DNA from: Syncephalis plumigaleata
Lineage: Eukaryota; Zoopagomycota; Zoopagomycetes; Zoopagales; Piptocephalidaceae
NCBI GenBank assembly: GCA_025201365.1
Contig: JAIXMF010000192.1
Location: forward strand, 1 to 24,987
DNA: 24,987 nt
Direction of reading: 5' to 3'
How positions within the stretch are numbered: the stretch's first letter is position 1; every line of letters begins with the position of its first letter. This document shows, piece after piece, positions 1 through 8,119 of the stretch. The translations under genes and the position numbers were made by a program. The notes under the pieces are model-generated. The model was given only the letters and a program-made list of their open reading frames with translations. It made no database searches and was not told where the DNA came from.

Positions 1-206
1 TGTACTAGTATAGTTGGATATTGCCATGTCATGTACTTACAAGTAGCTATTGATTATCGTGTATGGAATCGTGATATGGCTGCATGTCTGAACTTCATTC
101 AGATTATTCGCAGTGTTCGTGAGACATGGGTGTTCCAACACAATTCCATCGAGGTGCCGTTCCTCCTCCTGATCCTAAGCACGTCTGCAAAGCATTCACT
201 AAATGA
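1..206 (+). pseudogene. Decayed C-terminus of a TnpB/Fanzor-like (OrfB) protein
   Basis: One frame from about position 31 reads VWNRDMAACLNFIQIIRSVRET. This resembles the last RuvC motif (RDxNAAxN) that closes TnpB/Fanzor-type RNA-guided nucleases of IS607/IS605-derived elements. After base 126 the natural continuation (GVPTQFHRGAVPPPDPKHV, ending at TGA 204-206) lies in another frame, so there is a frameshift near 126-129. No clear zinc-ribbon cysteine pairs are visible before the motif; the rest would lie left of the window. I infer a broken mobile-element fragment. It could instead be an unrelated gene end: only about 45 residues support the call, from recall of the motif and not from a search. 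Confidence 0.33.
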
Positions 207-566
207 AGATCAAGATCAAGAGGGATCCAAACATCCAAAAAACAAATTAACCAGGTTGTATCGTCAACCGCCGCACTGTCGGCCCAAGCGACAATGGCAC
301 CCCAAAATACGGAGTAGAAATACTTGTAAGTGTTAAACTATTATTTATTTCGTAAAGACAAATGCTAACTGCGCAAATTGGATGGAAAAAGCCTGTAAGT
401 CTCGCAACAACATTTCCCTATTAATTGATATTCCCCTATTGTTTATTTGGTTAAACGAATTCCTATGACGTATGTTGCTGTTTTATTGTAGTGGATAATT
501 ATCGCTTATATAAGATACCTCCTTATTGTAACCGCTACTACTCTTCTATACTTTATACTTGTCAAT

Positions 567-1918
567 ATGGCAACGGAATCTCTAGTTCTTGTAAATAAAA
601 TAGGTCGAATAACGGTGGTGACCATTAACCGACCCGAGAAGCGTAACTGCGTGGATAGACCAACTGCAACTGCACTGGCGAAAGCATTTCGACAATTTGA
701 CCAGGATAATGAGGCGAGTATAAGATACCATAGTAGTTTAATACTAGTTAACAACAATCATATGCATATGTATATATGTATATATGTATATAGTCGGACG
801 TGGCTATTCTTACAGGTGCTGGTAAGTAAATAGTATAAATGTATATAGTTGATGTATGGATGTCAATTCTAATCGATACGGTTTAGGTGGCAATTTCTGT
901 GCAGGAGCAGGTATTTGCATGATATATGTATATATACACATGTGTGTATATAGTTGATTAAGTTTACATGACTAACAGCATGGTGGATATACATCTGATT
1001 AGACTTGACGGCTGTCCTCGAAGGCGGTGAACGTCGCAACCTAATGTCCACCAATATGAACGACGATGGACCTATGGGGTAAGACTATAGTGATGATGCA
1101 TCGGTAAACTGGTTCAAAGTGCTTAGCATTCATCTATCTATCTGTTTGTCTATTTGTCTATTTGTCTGCCTATCTACTAGGCCAACTCGAATGCGACTAT
1201 CTAAGCCGGTTATTGCTGCTGTTTCCGGTAATTTAAACGCTTATTATGCATGACTATCACACCCGTGCTTATACGACTAATTATAGGATATGCGGTAGCC
1301 GGTGGTCTCGAGCTTGCATGTTGGTGTGATTTACGCGTCATTGATCGCACGGCTATTTTCGGCGTTTTCTGTCGACGTCGAGGAGTTCCACTCATTGATG
1401 GCGGTACGATAAGGTGCGTGGGCATTATCGTGTAGCAATTTATCCACTCATTAGAGAAGATTGGTGATATTAATAATGCGATTGGAATGATCATATGAAC
1501 ATCATCGTAGATTACCACGTCTTATTGGAGAGAGTGCTGCGTTGGATTTAATTCTTACCGGGTGAGTTGCAAGCATAAACCGAATAGTATTGCTAGCTCA
1601 TTTACATTATCATTGCTAATTAATATCACTTGTAGACGAGAGGTACTGGCGAAAGAAGCACTTGAGTTACGCTTGGCCAATCGTTTGTCGCTTACCACCG
1701 CCTTGAAAGGTGCACTAGTATTGGCACAAGAGCTATGTAAGCATCCTCAATTGTGTATGCGTGGAGATTTACAATCGGTACACGCTGCATCCGACGCTAC
1801 TTCATTCGAGGAAGCTATGCGATCAGAGTTTGGATTTGGCGTTAAGGTACTCGCGAGTGATCAGTTCCGCGAACCTACCGCTCATTTCATTCAACGTAAC
1901 AATCGTGCCAAACTATAA
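567..1918 (+). CDS. Enoyl-CoA hydratase/isomerase (crotonase family), 8 exons
   Basis: Crotonase-fold protein, expected to hydrate 2-enoyl-CoA thioesters in fatty-acid or amino-acid breakdown; substrate unknown. Exons: 567-746, 794-821, 887-910, 1003-1078, 1181-1227, 1287-1413, 1511-1561, 1636-1918, giving about 271 residues. Visible motifs are an N-terminal strand (ITVVTINRPEKRN), the first oxyanion-hole loop (LTGAGGNFCAGADL), MGPTRMRLSKPVIAAVSGYA, and GGLELACWCDLRV with one catalytic-type Glu. The second classical Glu position appears to be Cys (FGVFCRRRGVPLIDGG), as I recall for a bacterial-type subgroup with this same sequence style. Exons 2-8 join in perfect phase. Exon 1 does not: the best-placed donor (GTATAA at 718) is out of frame, and the in-frame solution uses donor GTTAAC at 747, adding about ten residues. 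A stop and an AATAAA-like signal close the gene at 1916-1923. No obvious peroxisomal or mitochondrial signal. Confidence 0.85.
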
Positions 1919-2409
1919 TAAATAACCATTTTGAATGGTCATTATCCTTGTTAATATGTGTATGCGATCATTGCATAGTTTGCATGAAATGAATGAATGC
2001 ATGAATAGACATGTCATTATCAATGGGACATCTTAAGAATGATGAAAGTAGCAGTGTATCTAATTTATTCATGAATACTCATTATTTCAGCATAGCCAAT
2101 AGATGTATAAATGTAGGAAAATGCACTGAATAACAGTAATAATAGCAATGATAATAATAATAATAATAGCAGAAAGTAAATGCGCTGTATTGCGAACATG
2201 ATACAATGCCATGCAGCAATCATTGAAAGCAAAGAAATGCCCCCAAAATTGTAATCACACAAAGGATTACACACTACTTATCAAAGTGGAGAAAGGAAAG
2301 AAATGATGAAACAGTATATGACAGATAATGTCAACAATGAACGAAGATAATAATACTAACAACGACAATGACAACGACAATGATAGCAACGACAGCAACG
2401 ATAGCAAGC
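1919..2409. other. Convergent intergenic region
   Basis: Lies between the 3' ends of the hydratase (+) and the HMG-box gene (-). It is AT-rich, with trinucleotide runs (AATAATAATAAT near 2150-2166) and imperfect CAACGA/CAATGA runs near 2360-2405. No coding frame with family character on either strand. Confidence 0.6.
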
Positions 2410-3415
2410 TTAATAATCGAAACACGACGAAGCAACCAAATCAGTGGGACTGCCAGTGCTACTCGTGTCACGTTTAATGTCTTCGGCTTTTCGTCGATAA
2501 GCGTCTTTGAGGATGGGACTAGCCTCTCGCCACTCCTTGCCGGTTAGCTTGGATATGTCGCCATTTTTAATTTTAGGATCTTCACTTCGTATCTCTGCTG
2601 CACGCTCTCGACGGAATATGATAAACGCATTGGGCGGCTTTGTGGGAGCATGAGCTGCACGATGACGTCTTCCTGAACGTGACTGCTGTTGCTGCTGCTG
2701 CTGTAGCTGTTGATGTTGGTGTTGGTGTAATTGATATTGCTGTTGTAAATGGTGTTGTTGCTGTTGCTGTTGCTGCAGCTGATGTTGCTCAAGCTGTATC
2801 TGGAATTGTTGCAAGCGCTGATATTGTTGCAATTGTTGCTGCAGTTGCAGTGATTGGTTTACTGGTTGTGTATTCATTTGCGGTAGGACTATACAAGAAG
2901 TGAAAACGAATGAATGAATGAATGAATAAAGTAATTAATTAGTAAATCTTAACAGGCAAGCAATGATATAAGCATCAAGGCCACTTACGTTCAGGTGTTG
3001 GCCAGTTGCCAGCTAAACATTGATTATTATTGTTAGCGCCGTGGTTTGCGCTAATACTGAAGGGTTGATCTTCGCTATTGCCTATTAACTGCGCCTGTTG
3101 AAGTGGCGGTGCTTGGTTTAGTTTTTCATGGTTAATAGCTGAATTCAGCTGGTATTGCGACATTAAGTAGACCATAAGATACGGATCGATTTGTGTGCCA
3201 ATGTTGGCGCTTAAAAGTTGTTGAGCCGTTTCAACCATACGATTATCGACGCTTTGACAATCTATATATATATATGCATATGTATATAGGGAGGAAGAAT
3301 AAAGTAATAGCGCTTTAGTAACATGGCAAATAAAACTGATACACGAGAGAGAGCGAAAGAGAGAAGGTAACTTACCATCGGTATTCCCGGCGACTATTCG
3401 TCCATTGAGAGACAT
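2410..3415 (-). CDS. MATA-type HMG-box transcription factor with poly-Gln region
   Basis: Three exons on the minus strand: 3415-3376, 3261-2989 and 2888-2410, all GT-AG and phase-consistent, giving 263 residues. The ATG at 3415 is the first in frame. The C-terminal HMG box (about residues 186-244) starts PTKPPNAFIIFRRERAAEI and contains ISKLTGKEWREASPILKDAY, the MATA_HMG pattern of fungal mating-type and related regulators, which bend DNA at ACAAT-like sites. A Gln/His-rich stretch (about residues 117-175) precedes it and probably acts as an activation or low-complexity segment; it is encoded by mixed CAG/CAA/CAT repeats. The N-terminal 110 residues have no domain I recognise. Neighbours are an enoyl-CoA hydratase and a retroelement, not the TptA/RnhA pair that flanks sexM/sexP in Mucorales, so a mating-type role is possible but not shown. 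Confidence 0.88.
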
Positions 3416-5131
3416 TTTCGGAATAGGATTCAATAGGGTCCGTGTGGTTTATAGAAGCAATTTTATTTTGGCTAAGAAGGCAAAGACGAAAAGATAATTA
3501 CAATAGGAGGAAATCAAAGCTGAGCATATAGAAAAGTTGAATATGGAAGTGCACTGAGATGCGAGTGAGGTTTTTTGTCCTAATTTATAGGTAATCTAGA
3601 TTTGGATCGAGTAGGCCATTCTCAGTGGTGGTGGTGGTGGCGGTGGTGTAGAAGCCATCGTGGCAAGCGGCTCGAAATTCGACCCTTGCCCGACTTCGTC
3701 GTACAATGAGTTGGCCGGTTTTCGGCTCATTGTGCATAACATTTCACAGAAAAAGTGTTATTCACTTTTGTGCGTGTGTGTGTAGTCACTCGCTCATAGC
3801 TGAATCGATTAGAATTGGTCCAAGGCAAGGCGTATGACCCAGATCCCGGATGTCTCCTTTAAACGGCACCAAGAAGTGTATCGTTCGTTCATGCTCTGGG
3901 GGGCAGTTTGCATATATTGTTGACACATCTATTCGGAAATAGAATTGGAGGGGTGATGAGGATGGGGGATAAAGCGGGCAAGCGGGCAAGTAAGAGAGAA
4001 TGTGTGCGCGCGCGGAAGGGGGCAAGTGTATTGTCGCGTTGACAGGCGCAATGTCGAATGGTATAGAGTTAGTTTGTAATCCTCGCTTCCTGCCAAGTTA
4101 GTGAAGCGCGCACCAAGCGTGTTTGTAGGCGCGTGCGCGTTTGTAGCGGGTCAATATTCATGGCAATACATACCCAATTCAGAAACCATTACAATTACGA
4201 TCACCGCCATCACCGCCACAGTTATCATCGTACCTCATCTATACCTTACTCTCGCTCTCTCCCCCTCCCTACCATCTCCAATTCACTCGCTTCCTCGCTC
4301 TATCCCGAGAGCAACAACGTCTTTGTTTCGTCTCATCCATGTGATCAACTTAGGGCACATCAATCATTATGAGGCGTAGCTAAACGGATACTACACTACA
4401 CTGCACTACATATACATACGTGCACGCGCGCGCGGGTGACACAGCAGATAAAGCGTCGGTGCTTCAGAATACCAAACAACAACCATGAAGCTCGTTGCTG
4501 GAGCACGTGAACTGCCGAGCAGCAACGACAAGCCATCTTGGTTGATACAGATTAGCGTGTCTATACACTTGTTCGTTACATTTCATCTAGCTACAATGTA
4601 GATAGGAGTGTTGATGTCAAATGGCATGCTATACTATGGTATGCTGAAATAGTATGTCTCGTCATTGCTGGAATGTAATCCTCGAACTAATGGATAGATG
4701 TGGCGCGCACGCCTCGCATCATTAGCCTACCGTTTTGACAGTGTGGCCGACTGCTGAACCATGGTTGCTCGTCTGCAGTACTTTCCTAAGCTAGCAAGGG
4801 AAACAAGTGTGCCAGTCCTATTATCTCGTTTAGAGGTGTCAACACGCGAACGCACGTACGCGCAGCTTATTCAATGATTGGTGAACGGGCCCATATACCT
4901 AGAAGAAGAGGAGGAGGAGGAAGTAACCCTGTGGATTATGACAACATTCTCTGTTCTGACAGCGATGCGACTGACCAGTCAATTCCATTTTTGTACGTTT
5001 CAAAGAAGAGGAACGTTGACATATTCGTCGGCCGAATGCAGCTTGACAAGTTAGTATATTGCATACCGCCATAAAAATAGCACTATGAATAGGATGCACT
5101 GTCCTGTTTTACATCTTCTCCTTGCACGGTA
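3416..5131. other. Long non-coding stretch upstream of the HMG-box gene
   Basis: About 1.7 kb without a convincing gene. It holds (GGT)n near 3627-3648, a GT run near 3772-3784, purine-rich and CT-rich tracts (3955-4010, 4245-4310), and alternating purine-pyrimidine GCGCGC tracts near 4008 and 4425-4434. Open frames here are short and compositionally biased. A 38-codon frame at 4484 with a good ATG context has no recognisable product. The length suits a regulatory region of the minus-strand HMG gene (inference). Confidence 0.5.
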
Positions 5132-5148
5132 TAAACGATATACTAAGA
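5132..5148. repeat. Target-site duplication, 3' copy
   Basis: Identical over 17 bp to 6532-6548. It lies just beyond the 3' (minus-strand) end of the retroelement, adjoining a GAGAGAGA tract at about 5147-5155. Confidence 0.8.
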
Positions 5149-5293
5149 GAGAGAGAATAGTGTAGATTTATTTTAACTAATAATACATAAATAAATAAAT
5201 CATACGCAAGTGTGGAAAATTAAAAAACAGTTTTAGCAAACTATTTGTGCTTTGGCTGGTACATTGATGTAGACTGGATTGTCCGTTACTACA

Positions 5294-6478
5294 TTATTCA
5301 GAGAAATCCATGAGGCCAGCTTCGGTCAAGGCTTCTAGATCATCCATCTCTTCGTTCCAATCATGAGGAGGATCTTCGGCCGGCTTCGTCGCTGGTTGCT
5401 CTTCGGCTGCGCCTTCCCACAAAGCCGCGAACATGTTCTTGGCTGTGACAGAGCGAGTTATAGGTTTGTCTCCACTTACTGACTTTGCAGTCAGCTTCTT
5501 TTTAGTATTATCTTCAGCCGGCTTCGTCTGGGACGGCGGCTTATTTTTATCTGACGACCGATGCGTCGATGAAGATGAATCTGACTTGGCGCAGTTGCTC
5601 TTAGGCTGCTGGGCAGCTTGAGAATGGGTATCAATAGTCGAAACCGCATGCATGGGTGCTTCTGGAGCAGATGGAGATTCAGTAGTTGCATCGAGTTGCT
5701 CGTTTGAACTTGAATTTACTTGACGCCGACGTTTGCGGCTTCGTGGATTGGGGTTTGATTTGCCTTGTGCCTTCAAACGATCTTTCTTGCGCCGTAAAGC
5801 GCTACAGCCACCGACTGAGTGACCCGTTGCTTTGCAGTAAACGCAGAGGGGAGGCGCATTGCGCCAGCGAAGTGTAGCCACCTGTCCAAGAATGATGGGG
5901 CAGCGTTCGATTGTTTTCGCGACCGATGGCTCGGCCGATATGTCTAAGTAAACAGCAGCGGAAGGCTCCAGCCAGTTCGTCGAGCCAGCGTAATGCAGAC
6001 GAATGTCCGCAATGGTGCCATATTGGCGGAAATGCTGCTTGAGAGCCTTGGTGGTTCCGTCCGGATCTGTTACTGCAAGGTCAGATACCGTGATACACAG
6101 TACATGAGCGTTTGGGGCGTAAGCGCGATTTATAGGAATCGTGAAACTGCCATATGTGAAGCCATCTAACAGAACCTTAGTAAGGTCCTCGTTAGGCTTG
6201 AAACCTAGTTGGAACTTGGAATTCAACATACGGCGGACCGAGCGGACTCGTTCGCCATATTTCCCGTGTAGTGCTCTCAAGAATTCGTCAGGAAGTCCTG
6301 GAACACCAGTAAAGTTAAATTCAATGGCATTTGGAAGGAAGGTACGCGGCAGCGGGTGGCCGCTTTCAGGGTCACACTCAGGAGTACCTAAAAGAGACTG
6401 TTTATGATCGACTCCCAGTGCACTCCTAGAGATCCGCTTCATTGCTTCTGCGAAGGACAAGCCTTCGACGAGCGGCAT
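5294..6478 (-). CDS. LINE ORF1/gag-like protein: RRM-like domain plus CCHC zinc knuckle
   Basis: A 394-residue single-exon protein. I start it at ATG 6478 (MPLVEGLSFAEAM); the frame stays open upstream to 6703, but that part is translated simple repeat and crosses the target-site duplication. Residues about 124-205 look like an RRM fold (HVLCITVSDL, then LKQHFRQYGTIADIRLHY). Residues 212-225 form a CCHC zinc knuckle (CVYCKATGHSVGGC, spacing C-X2-C-X4-H-X4-C). A basic patch (RSRKRRRQ) follows, then a Ser/Pro/Lys-rich disordered tail and an acidic C-terminus. This is the architecture of LINE ORF1 nucleic-acid chaperones, which coat element RNA. The frame is intact, so it may still be expressed or may have been co-opted; no ORF2 is present. 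Confidence 0.8.
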   Translation of the reverse strand: MPLVEGLSFAEAMKRISRSALGVDHKQSLLGTPECDPESGHPLPRTFLPNAIEFNFTGVPGLPDEFLRALHGKYGERVRSVRRMLNSKFQLGFKPNEDLTKVLLDGFTYGSFTIPINRAYAPNAHVLCITVSDLAVTDPDGTTKALKQHFRQYGTIADIRLHYAGSTNWLEPSAAVYLDISAEPSVAKTIERCPIILGQVATLRWRNAPPLCVYCKATGHSVGGCSALRRKKDRLKAQGKSNPNPRSRKRRRQVNSSSNEQLDATTESPSAPEAPMHAVSTIDTHSQAAQQPKSNCAKSDSSSSTHRSSDKNKPPSQTKPAEDNTKKKLTAKSVSGDKPITRSVTAKNMFAALWEGAAEEQPATKPAEDPPHDWNEEMDDLEALTEAGLMDFSE

Positions 6479-6531
6479 TACCACAGATCTTATATTTGGT
6501 GTGTGGAGTGAGTGAAAAGAAAAAAGTGAGG

Positions 6532-6548
6532 TAAACGATATACTAAGA
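6532..6548. repeat. Target-site duplication, 5' copy
   Basis: Identical over 17 bp to 5132-5148. It marks the 5' boundary of the minus-strand element, about 54 bp upstream of the ORF start. Confidence 0.8.
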
Positions 6549-7022
6549 AGTAGTTGGCTAAAATGGTTGTATACACGACAGGAAGATCGGTCAGTAAGTA
6601 GGACTGATTTAGCCGATACTTCAATTGCAAAACATACGCACGCACGCACGCACGCACGCATAGCTATTTCCGCTTCTATCCATCTTTCTATCCATCTGTC
6701 CATCTATCTTTCTGTTTTCGACATCATGCATCGCAAAGGTCGTGGGACTGTCGTACGAACAACTCTTGAGCGGAACAAATGACCGTCGTTTCGTTCGTTC
6801 CTTTGCGGTGCGGGACATGTAGCATTTGACACGACCCGCATTCCTCTTCAAATGTACTGCTGTAACATTTGATGAAATGCTACGCGTTTTGCATCATTAT
6901 CAAGAAAGCGGAATTAGATGAACAAAAATAGTGACTGATGATGGTTTATGGACTCGAGTGTAAATCGGAAACCGACCAACTACCAGAGATGTTCCAATAT
7001 TAAACAATGCAGTGTCATTTCC
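6549..7022. repeat. Intergenic region with tetranucleotide microsatellites
   Basis: Contains an (ACGC)n tract at about 6636-6660, followed by TATC/CATC-type tetranucleotide repeats at about 6676-6715 and a TTCG run near 6787-6802. The open frames over it are translated repeats. No gene seen. Confidence 0.6.
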
Positions 7023-7102
7023 ATGAACACGGTGCTAACGTTGTTGTTATTAGTATACACGATTTCACGTATTGCAACTAATTCGACTACGAACAATCCA
7101 AC
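7023..7102 (+). CDS. Candidate signal-peptide exon of a small secreted protein
   Basis: An ATG opens MNTVLTLLLLVYTISRIATN, a good hydrophobic leader, followed by Thr/Asn-rich residues. A plausible donor (GTATGT at 7103) ends it in phase 2. If unspliced it stops at 7148 after 41 residues carrying N-X-S/T sites. A cysteine-rich open exon lies downstream at 7537, but the direct junction is out of phase with it. A 13-nt internal exon (7223-7235, AG before it and GTAAGA after it) would restore phase. I cannot prove this model. Confidence 0.3.
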
Positions 7103-7536
7103 GTATGTGAACAATATAACCACGATCTTTGTTAATAAAACGTCGTAAACACATCTATATTACACAGTATAGACTATTGATAATGTTTCTACTTATTTTG
7201 CTTAGTAATATAACAATGATAGTAACAATGTTTCTGTAAGATAATAATGACAATCTTTGTATTTATCACGCATTATCTGACATTATTGTTTATAGATTGT
7301 ATAGGAATATAGCTCTGTCTTTTCACCTAGATTCGTGTATATGTTAATACAAGATGCTATCGAGTATTCACTGATTGCGTTATACAATATTCTAAAGTGG
7401 TTCCACTGATAATTTTATTATATTTTATGTCGTAATGAACAACATTTGCAATATGTCATCACACTTACACTTGTTACCCTGCACTATTCACGCGTTTCCT
7501 TACACCGTGTAATGATTTCTTTCATCATTTCTGCAG

Positions 7537-7746
7537 GGCAAAGGCGTCAACATTTGCCGAACTCACATTGGTACGAAAACGTTATGCCCATCTTGCGCAC
7601 ACGCGACAACAACCACAAAATGCCGTGCATCACTGGTGTGCACGGTTGATGAATCCAACCCATCAGCGAATGAATGTGAAGCCATTTGTACGAGGATTCA
7701 ACATGCGGTAGCAACCGAAACCGGTTATTCACTAAATTGTTGCTAG
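7537..7746 (+). CDS. Candidate cysteine-rich terminal exon of a secreted protein
   Basis: After a good acceptor (TTTCTGCAG, ends 7536) the frame starting GGC AAA GGC runs 69 codons to TAG 7744-7746 with nine cysteines: a CPSC pair, a KCRASLVC pair, an NECEAICTRIQ pair and a final NCC. It has no internal ATG, so it needs upstream exons. Mixed third-base use and regular Cys spacing look like a disulfide-rich extracellular protein, but no family is recognised. Two other frames are also open here (one reads AKASTFAELTLVRKRYAHL), so frame choice rests on the cysteine pattern. Confidence 0.35.
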   Translation, partial: GKGVNICRTHIGTKTLCPSCAHATTTTKCRASLVCTVDESNPSANECEAICTRIQHAVATETGYSLNCC

Positions 7747-8119
7747 TGCAACTATTAGTGTAAAATACACTGTATTGGTAGTACAAGGAAGTGAAGTTGA
7801 CAAGCGTTGAAACGATATGGAAGCAGATACAGATTTAGTATGTCAGTGCAGAATATGCTGAGCGTCAAATTTCTCGGTGTTACAAATTAGTACGAACGAA
7901 ACATTGACGAACGAACGAATGAAGGAGCGAGATGATGAACACCCTTCTAAATTCGTTCTAGTCGATTTTTTTTACCTTTGAGGAACTTGTGCACATACAT
8001 TCTTCGTCGTCACTATTTTGTTACCTAGTGTCATCAGCCTAGTTACATTATATAATTACTAGATTGTCATTTTCTTTATTTTACTTCTTTCACGTGTTGA
8101 CTTGACGTTCGCCGTTACA
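7747..8119. other. Intergenic region before the SAMHD1-like gene
   Basis: AT-rich, with repeated GAACGAA motifs near 7890-7925 and no coding frame. It probably includes the promoter of the gene starting at 8120; no motif is diagnostic. Confidence 0.5.

Larger units (their letters stand above)
5132..6548 (-). mobile_element. ORF1-only non-LTR retrotransposon (half-LINE) insertion
   Basis: The segment is bounded by a perfect 17-bp direct repeat (TAAACGATATACTAAGA) at 5132-5148 and 6532-6548, as expected of a target-site duplication. Between the copies lie 1383 bp with one intronless gag-like ORF on the minus strand, a short 5' leader, and a 3' part with ATAAATAAATAAAT and a terminal CT-rich tail directly before the repeat. 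There are no terminal repeats, reverse transcriptase or endonuclease. This fits retroposition of an ORF1-only element by a LINE machinery in trans, like mammalian HAL1 in layout only. The identical duplication suggests a fairly recent insertion. Confidence 0.75.

Noticed and set aside
2640-2903. Plus-strand Val/Ala-rich frame
   Set aside because: Antisense of the poly-Gln tract of the HMG-box gene (CTG/GTTGCT repeats).
3971-4000. Possible microexon AG-CGGGCAA-GTAAGA
   Set aside because: No pyrimidine tract or branch point before the AG, no neighbouring units, and no frame to join.
4101-4379. Plus-strand Thr/Ile and Ser/Leu-rich frames
   Set aside because: They follow CT-rich and ATC-repeat composition, two overlapping frames are equally open, and no domain or splice structure supports either.
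4484-4600. 38-codon frame with a good ATG context (MKLVAGARELPSSNDKPSW)
   Set aside because: Single short frame in a gene-free region, with no signal peptide, splice sites or family character; kept only as a remark.
6479-6703. N-terminal extension of the gag-like ORF
   Set aside because: The frame is open only because it translates ACGC/TATC repeats and the target-site duplication; the ATG at 6478 begins protein-like sequence.
7446-7649. Plus-strand 67-codon frame
   Set aside because: It has a non-ATG start, crosses the acceptor at 7536, and is less protein-like than the cysteine-rich frame of the same segment.
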